The notes below the pieces were generated by a model, which was not told the origin of the DNA, made no database searches, and saw only the letters and a list, made by a program, of their open reading frames with translations. Shown in pieces: positions 7,601-11,997 of a stretch of 11,997 bases of DNA. The translations under genes were made by a program, and so were the position numbers. Source of the stretch: Legionellaceae bacterium (GTDB lineage: Bacteria; Pseudomonadota; Gammaproteobacteria; Legionellales; Legionellaceae); contig CANNJG010000042.1 of assembly GCA_947504795.1 (NCBI GenBank), forward strand, positions 1 to 11,997, in the 5' to 3' direction. Positions within the stretch are counted from its first letter, which is position 1; every line of letters starts with the position of its first letter.

Positions 7601-7972
7601 TCACCCCTCATTCCAGATGGATCCAGTCATCAACGCTACTTTGCACATTGCCACGACACCAACACTTACCGCCAACCATAACGTTAACCCCCGAATGATG
7701 ACCGCCGCGGTAATGGCATCCGTCTGACTAACGCCCGCTGCAGACAATAGCATCACAATTGCTGCATCCGTTGCGCCTAGTCCACCAGGGATGAAGGAAG
7801 CGGATCCTGGCAGAATGCTCACATAATAGATGCCGATAACGTTGACAGTTGGCAAGTAGTGCCCCAGCGCATCGATAATCAGATAGAGCGAAGTCCCTTG
7901 TGCTGCCCAAGCCATGAAGCTCAGAGGCACACCCACCGCGAGCCGGCGGCCAGATAGCAGAAAACCGATGGT
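7601..7972 (-). pseudogene. C-terminal remnant of a flippase-like (UPF0104 / LPG-synthase TM) membrane protein
   Basis: The minus-strand frame shows the end of an integral membrane protein of the family that includes the transmembrane part of lysylphosphatidylglycerol synthase and many proteins beside polyprenyl-linked glycosylation genes. Visible blocks are GRRLAVGVPLSFMAWAAQG, SLYLIIDALGH, YYVSILPGSASFIPGGLGAT with the family's PGGLG motif, DAAIVMLLSAAGV and a final hydrophobic helix, ending at TGA 7601-7603. Full members are about 300 residues or more; here only about 120 follow a TGA at 7973-7975, and the frame immediately before that stop continues in register. Residues just upstream (RLAKGSLGRHAAKGM) may also belong to this protein. 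No start with a ribosome site was found, so it is almost certainly not made. Confidence 0.7.
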
Positions 7973-8344
7973 TCACATGCCTTTGGCTGCATGGCGACCG
8001 AGCGAACCCTTAGCCAGACGTTTGACCGCCAAAGAAAGCGGTCGAGCTCCCCGAAGAGTATCACGGTTATTCTGCAGACGATAGCACCAAGCAACCAAAG
8101 CCAGTGCTCTAACCGCAACCAAGTCAAGAAGACGCTCTGCAACGAAGGCGCCGATACTCTTCGGGTGACGACGATCATACTCGATGTCGTGCATGTCGTT
8201 TATGATGTGGGTCGCCGAGGAAGCCAGGCAAAAAAGTAACACCGCGAGCACTGCATGGCTCACCAAACCTGAATTCAAAAACTCCCCAGAAAATACCAGC
8301 GGGGCAAGAACAAAGCCGTTTTTGACCCATTGCTTTGGCCGCAT
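7973..8344 (-). pseudogene. N-terminal fragment of a UbiA-family prenyltransferase (decaprenyl-phosphate phosphoribosyltransferase type)
   Basis: Residues 1-63 from ATG 8344 match the start of UbiA-type enzymes that transfer 5-phosphoribose to a polyprenyl phosphate (Rv3806c-like): RPKQWVKNGFVLAPLVFSG, a membrane helix, then the Asp-rich catalytic motif INDMHDIEYDRRHPKS (NDxxDxxxD; N49, D50, D53, D57). A full enzyme has about 300 residues and several further helices plus a second Asp-rich loop. Here similarity stops near base 8155 and the frame runs through unrelated or frame-scrambled sequence to TGA 7973. Conserved LKL before the ATG and an open frame upstream without a start codon suggest the 5' end is also damaged. 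The frame then joins the flippase remnant in register. No function is expected. Confidence 0.72.
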
Positions 8345-8444
8345 TAGTTTGAGCCGTCCGCGTAACCGCGCTAGTCTCGCGTGAGTTATTACGGTATCAT
8401 GAATAAACTTGAGCCATTGTTATTATAGAGATGATTTTGCTTGT

Positions 8445-8846
8445 ATGAATTTAACAATAAAATATGTAATTTTGGCACTAATCGCGACAGCATTAAACAT
8501 CGGGGCTCAGGATATTGTCATTCGTAATTACATAAGGGCTTTCAGCATCCTTATCTCGGTGGTCGTGGGAACTGGTGTGGGTCTCGTTGTTAAGTATATC
8601 CTCGACAAGCGCTATATTTTTCGTTTCAGCGCCCGTGATGCTGCGCACGACGGTAAGACGTTGGTCCTCTTCACTCTAATGGGACTGGCGACTACGGTAA
8701 TTTTCTGGAGCTTTGAGTTCGGCTTCGACCATATCTTTGAGACCAAGAAGATGCGCTACCTAGGTGGCATCATCGGCCTAGCCATTGGTTATCTGATGAA
8801 GTACCACCTCGATAAGCGTTACGTCTTCCGTGCGAAGGCTGCCTGA
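8445..8846 (+). CDS. GtrA-family small membrane protein
   Basis: 133-residue membrane protein of the GtrA family. These proteins have four membrane helices and are usually taken to help move polyprenyl-linked sugars across the inner membrane; they are common next to DprE1/DprE2-type genes. Two halves repeat the same pattern: GVGLVVKYILDKRYIFRFS (after helix 2) and IGYLMKYHLDKRYVFRAK (after helix 4), both with the KYxLDKRYxF signature. ATG 8445 was chosen because family members begin immediately with the first helix (MNLTIKYVILALIATALNI). A TTG at 8409 would add twelve unconvincing residues. No strong ribosome site is visible. The frame is intact, but the gene after it is truncated right at the gtrA stop. 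It could still be expressed, though its pathway partners are broken. Confidence 0.8.
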   Translation: MNLTIKYVILALIATALNIGAQDIVIRNYIRAFSILISVVVGTGVGLVVKYILDKRYIFRFSARDAAHDGKTLVLFTLMGLATTVIFWSFEFGFDHIFETKKMRYLGGIIGLAIGYLMKYHLDKRYVFRAKAA

Positions 8847-9043
8847 ATCCGGAAGGCACGCTCTAGCTTTTCGAGTGCCTGGATGCCATCGTGCATGAGA
8901 CCAAGGGTCGCATCTATCCGGCCAAGGATGCGCGAATGCCAAGTGAACTCTTTGAGGCAGGCTATCCATGCCTGCCTGAATTCATGAAGTACCGAGACCA
9001 GGGTATCAGCTCAGGTCTCTCACGCCGTTTGATGGGAAGTTGA
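8846..9043 (+). pseudogene. C-terminal remnant of a DprE1-type FAD-dependent oxidoreductase
   Basis: Between gtrA and the reductase gene, one + frame encodes the tail of DprE1-like FAD/FMN oxidases (oxidation of decaprenyl-phosphoryl-ribose at C2'). Recognisable pieces are LDAIVHETKGRIYPAKDARM, SELFEAGYPCLPEF, then SSGLSRRLMGS and TGA 9041-9043. The family normally has roughly 430-460 residues; only about 58 codons remain after a TAG at 8864-8866, and about six similar codons (NPEGTL) before it. The FAD-binding domain is entirely missing, so this is a remnant. Its stop abuts the next ATG (TGAATG), the spacing of an operon junction, so the order DprE1-DprE2 is original. The left edge coincides with the gtrA stop, marking a deletion point. 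Confidence 0.8.
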
Positions 9044-9795
9044 ATGAACAACAAGAAAAGAATCGTCATTATCGGCGCCACCTCGGCGATTGCCGAGCAC
9101 TGCGCCAGATTGTGGAGACAAAACCAGCCCATCGATCTGACGCTGGTTGGCCGTGATACGCAGCGAATCGAAGGAGTTGCGACAGACCTTAAGGTTCGCA
9201 GCCCTCAATCTCAGATTCGGGTCGTCCAGGCAGAGTTTTTGGACCCGGAAGTTATTGATGCTTTGGTCGAGAACATCGTTCAGTCGGGCAATGTGGATAT
9301 TGTGCTGATCGCACACGGTTCACTACCCGATCAAGCCGACTGGCAAGACGACTTGCAAGCATGCCGTGAAGCGCTGGATGTCAACGGGGTTTCGCAGGTC
9401 CTCTATGCCGAGGCTTTGGCCAAACAAATTTCAAAAGCCGATCACGGCACCATTGCCCTGAGCGGCTCGGTGGCCGGTAATCGGGGGCGAAAGTCCAACT
9501 ATGTATACGGTGCAGCCAAAGGGCTGGTTACACGCTACGCCCAAGGCTTGCAGCATCGTTTTGCGGGCACCGGAGTCAAGGTGGTGCTGATAAAGCCCGA
9601 TCAAACGGATACCCCCATGACCGCTCACCTCAAGGGCAAGGGTGCCAAGCTGGCTTCTGTTGAAAGTGGGGCAAAGCAGATTGTTGGAGCGTGGAATCGA
9701 GCAAGCCGGTTATCTACGCGCCTGGGAATTGGTGGCTGATAATGATGATTATTCGACACCTGTCATCTATCGTGTTCAATAAGTTGGATATTTAA
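9044..9795 (+). pseudogene. DprE2-type short-chain reductase with a late frameshift
   Basis: NAD(P)H-dependent short-chain reductase resembling DprE2, which reduces the 2'-keto intermediate made by DprE1 to give decaprenyl-phosphoryl-arabinose. The cofactor motif IIGATSAIAEHCARLW (residues 9-24), catalytic Ser near 140-142, and Y155-x3-K159 (NYVYGAAKG) are present. The frame from 9044 stops at 9739 after 231 residues, but from about residue 216 the sequence is scrambled. The frame starting at GTG 9691 instead gives VESSKPVIYAPGNWWLI and a hydrophobic tail (MMIIRHLSSIVF) ending at TAA 9793-9795, which fits the DprE2 C-terminus. One base appears lost near 9686-9691, with no slippery heptamer. 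The catalytic core is intact and the membrane-binding tail is lost, so residual activity cannot be excluded. A GGGAAG ribosome site precedes the ATG. Confidence 0.78.
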
Positions 9796-9804
9796 GACGT
9801 CCTC

Positions 9805-11730
9805 ATGAATAAAAGAAAAAATATATATTTTCTTCTTTTGCTGGCATTAAGCTTGGCAAATATAGTCGCACAGTATATTTCAGGCTCCTCCATTCAAAGC
9901 CGTCTATTTAACTCAGACGCACTTTATCTACCCACTCTATTTGCAGATATTTTATCAAATAACGGGCAAATTAATGAGTGGTTCCTTACCCCTGCACCAT
10001 ACTTTTTTCCAGACTATCCAATGTTCCTGCTGGCTTACTTGGCAGGGCCGACGCCTTACAGCCAAATAATTGCTTTTGCATTAATTCAGACGGCTTTGAC
10101 ATTTTTTGCAATTTGGCTTATCGCAAGAGTAACCATCAACGTTAATTCCTTTATTACTGCATCAACTGCACTGGTTATTTTAATATGGCTGGCATTAAGC
10201 GCTAGGGAACCCTTTGCGCTCATCCTTAACAGCGCTCACCACTACGGAGCCTTTCTTTCATCAATATTGCTATTAGCCTTATGGATTAAATTTAACAATG
10301 AAGGACAAATACAAAGAAAAATCATATTTTTATTTCTAATAGCAATAATTGCTTATGCCACTGCACTGTCAGACAATTTTTTTCTACTTCAATTTGTCGC
10401 CCCTCTTATTGCAACTCAAGCATTTATCTCAATGGCGGAGCGGGATTTTGCATTCAAAAACAAGATTCCATTAATAATTCTGGCAATTTGCAGCCTCCTT
10501 GGGTCGATATCCTACAAATGGGTTGTGGAGAACCAAACTCGATATCCGACAAATATCGGAATCGACAAGTTATCTTCAAATCTAAAAGATATTTATGAGC
10601 TACTCCAATCAGCAACAATAGGCAACCCATTATTTGGTTTTATTTTTCTGCTCTATGTTGGCATCGTTCTGTATTCTTTAACCAAAATCATCAGAGGCGA
10701 AAAAGAGAGTGCCAAATTATATTGGCTTGCCATATTTTCCTTTTTATCCCTCTGCGCAACTCTCGGAGCTGTCTCGCTGGTGACCAATCTTTCGATTGAA
10801 AGCAGATATCTAATTCCAGCGCTTTCTTGGCCGGTCATTGTTGTTTTGATTTTCCTGAGCTACCGTTTACGTGATCGCTTCTTCTATCTGGCGATCGCGA
10901 TCTCTTTGTTGACATTGGCATCCATGAGCTGCTCCTCACACCATTCCATCATTAGCAACGGAATCAATAAACAATACTATCCCGAAGAAATATCCTGCAT
11001 AGACAATGCTCTAGAAAAAGAGAATCTTCATAACGGAATCGCTCAGTACTGGGACGCCAAGTATTTCCAGAATTTCAGCAGATTAAACCTAAACATTGCT
11101 CAGCACTCCGACAATTTGGGCGAAATACATTGGATTACATCAAAAAAATATTTTAAGCAAGCCTATGATTTTGCGATAATTTCAGAGAATGCAGCGCCCC
11201 CAGACAAGATATCTTCCGAGGCGCTAACGCGTATAAACGGCAGCCCCAAATTTGTGGAAACCTGCGGAAGAAAATTAGTCTTTATGTATGGCAAAGACAA
11301 AATGCGCGTTAGAAAAATTGTGGCTGTGGGTGACTCTTACACATGGAAAGCATGCGAACTCCCCACGAGAATTGGAGAAAAAACAGCCGACTGCGGAATA
11401 AAGAAAAAAGATGGCACTCAGTCTGGATATTTGACTTTTGGTCCTTACGATCAACTGCACACCGGGCAATACACCTTCGAAATTGCATACTCAAGCGCCG
11501 CGAGCAAGGGAAAGACTGCAGGAGATTGGGATGTTGTACTTGCTCTTCCCAAAGAGGCAAAAGTTTTAAACAATGGGCTAATCACCGGCACAGAAGGAGC
11601 GACTGAAAAGATTGTCGGTATTTTTGCTTTGGACTCAGGGCAAGATTTAGAGAAGATTGAGATACGAACACTGGCCCGACCAAATGTAGACCTGACAGTT
11701 ATTTGCCTTCGAATCGATCGAGTGCAGTAA
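9805..11730 (+). CDS. Polytopic GT-C-like glycosyltransferase, possibly arabinofuranosyltransferase
   Basis: Intact 641-residue protein with about ten hydrophobic segments over residues 1-370 and a soluble, probably periplasmic C-terminal domain (about 373-641). The first external loop carries acidic residues in the positions typical of GT-C enzymes using polyprenyl-phosphate sugars: D38 in FNSDALYLPTLFADIL and D70 in PYFFPDYPMF. The last ~140 residues look beta-rich (GYLTFGPYDQLHTGQYTFEI, GDWDVVLA, then EIRTL and a terminal LTVICLRIDRV), like a carbohydrate-binding beta-sandwich. It starts 9 nt after the restored end of the DprE2-like frame, so it belonged to that operon; the ribosome site is poor. 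It is more AT-rich than the reductase gene upstream, suggesting different ancestry. Function is inferred from fold type and neighbours only; donor and acceptor are unknown. Confidence 0.65.
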   Translation: MNKRKNIYFLLLLALSLANIVAQYISGSSIQSRLFNSDALYLPTLFADILSNNGQINEWFLTPAPYFFPDYPMFLLAYLAGPTPYSQIIAFALIQTALTFFAIWLIARVTINVNSFITASTALVILIWLALSAREPFALILNSAHHYGAFLSSILLLALWIKFNNEGQIQRKIIFLFLIAIIAYATALSDNFFLLQFVAPLIATQAFISMAERDFAFKNKIPLIILAICSLLGSISYKWVVENQTRYPTNIGIDKLSSNLKDIYELLQSATIGNPLFGFIFLLYVGIVLYSLTKIIRGEKESAKLYWLAIFSFLSLCATLGAVSLVTNLSIESRYLIPALSWPVIVVLIFLSYRLRDRFFYLAIAISLLTLASMSCSSHHSIISNGINKQYYPEEISCIDNALEKENLHNGIAQYWDAKYFQNFSRLNLNIAQHSDNLGEIHWITSKKYFKQAYDFAIISENAAPPDKISSEALTRINGSPKFVETCGRKLVFMYGKDKMRVRKIVAVGDSYTWKACELPTRIGEKTADCGIKKKDGTQSGYLTFGPYDQLHTGQYTFEIAYSSAASKGKTAGDWDVVLALPKEAKVLNNGLITGTEGATEKIVGIFALDSGQDLEKIEIRTLARPNVDLTVICLRIDRVQ

Positions 11731-11771
11731 ATGGATATCTCCGCCGTCTGATTTAGCCCCGCCTTCACGGA

Positions 11772-11809
11772 CACCTCATTAAGAGAGTAAACTCTCTAAT
11801 ATTGAGGTG
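11772..11809. repeat. Two-step inverted repeat
   Basis: CACCTCA (11772-11778) pairs TGAGGTG (11803-11809) and, inside it, AGAGAGT (11782-11788) pairs ACTCTCT (11791-11797) around two A bases. There is no T-run on either side, so it is not a standard intrinsic terminator. The right arm contains GAGGTG five bases before an ATG at 11815, as though the hairpin could mask a ribosome site; the frame there is only 32 codons. GGACACCTCATT-like ends remind me of insertion-sequence leaders, but I cannot confirm this. Confidence 0.55.
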
Positions 11810-11850
11810 AATAAATGAACGAAAAAATTTCAAAAACGGAGAGTAAAAAC

Positions 11851-11997
11851 CTATGTTCCGGCGAAATTTTCTCCGATTCCATAAATTTGGCAAGCAGTTT
11901 CACCAAATAGTGTGATTATTTTGCATCTAAGGTCATCAAGATTTGTAATCATTGCAAGTGCTGCAGTTCTGATAATGGAAATCCCCTCCATACATTG
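11851..11997 (-). CDS. Partial unrecognised minus-strand frame entering from the right
   Basis: A minus-strand frame is open from the window edge to TAG at 11851-11853 (48 codons). The peptide has an even composition and plausible helices (AALAMITNLDDLRCKIITLFG, shown in part), and a complete ATG lies at its third codon. It could be the tail of a larger gene whose body is beyond the window, or a small spurious frame. No family was recognised. The inverted repeat lies 42 nt beyond its stop. Confidence 0.25.
   Translation of the reverse strand, partial: QCMEGISIIRTAALAMITNLDDLRCKIITLFGETACQIYGIGENFAGT

Noticed and set aside
7309..7698. + strand 129-codon frame
   Set aside because: It lies opposite the more protein-like minus-strand unknown gene and the flippase end, and its peptide is Cys/Trp/Ser-rich without family resemblance.
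7921..8239. Other frames over the UbiA/flippase junction on both strands
   Set aside because: They give no recognisable protein; a few residues might be shifted UbiA sequence but not enough to claim.
11343..11774. Several + and - frames inside the 3' part of the GT-C gene
   Set aside because: They overlap the intact 641-codon gene and lack protein-like composition or ribosome sites.
1..11997. CRISPR arrays, tRNA, rRNA, toxin-antitoxin or defence genes
   Set aside because: No regularly spaced repeats, cloverleaf sequence or recognisable defence or toxin motif was seen on either strand.

Overview
The window looks like a chromosomal segment of a gammaproteobacterium of moderate to low GC. The left third keeps the order known from Escherichia coli (mlaE-mlaD-mlaC-mlaB-ibaG-murA), and the proteins align with the E. 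coli ones from memory at clear homologue level. The overall feel is of a Legionellales-like organism, but nothing in the window fixes the genus.

Region 1 (1-4391, + strand) is a tightly packed housekeeping operon: mlaE (5' end outside the window), mlaD, mlaC, mlaB, ibaG, murA (TTG start) and a Nif3/YbgI-family gene. Neighbouring genes overlap or are separated by a few bases, so they are probably co-transcribed and translationally coupled. The Mla genes maintain outer-membrane lipid asymmetry and murA starts peptidoglycan precursor synthesis. An intrinsic terminator follows at 4468-4501.

Region 2 (4392-6480) holds a gene-poor spacer and a minus-strand APC/AAT-family amino-acid permease. A near-consensus sigma70 promoter (TTGCCA-17-TATAAT, minus strand) lies about 130 nt upstream of it.

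Region 3 (6480-8344, minus strand) is decayed DNA. It contains an unrecognised reading frame broken by one in-frame TGA, then the C-terminal part of a flippase-like (UPF0104/LPG-synthase-TM type) membrane protein. That is joined in frame, across another TGA, to the N-terminal ~60 residues of a UbiA-family prenyltransferase of the decaprenyl-phosphate phosphoribosyltransferase type.

Region 4 (8445-11730, + strand) contains a GtrA-family protein, the last ~58 codons of a DprE1-type FAD oxidoreductase, a DprE2-type short-chain reductase with a late frameshift, and an intact 641-residue GT-C-like membrane protein. With the UbiA fragment this reads as the wreck of a polyprenyl-phosphate-arabinofuranose (DPA-type) synthesis and transfer locus. 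That chemistry is best known from mycobacterial cell walls and, in Proteobacteria, from D-arabinofuranose decoration of some Pseudomonas type IV pilins. Only gtrA and the GT-C gene still look intact.

The right edge (11731-11997) carries a two-step inverted repeat and a partial minus-strand frame that may belong to another mobile or accessory element.
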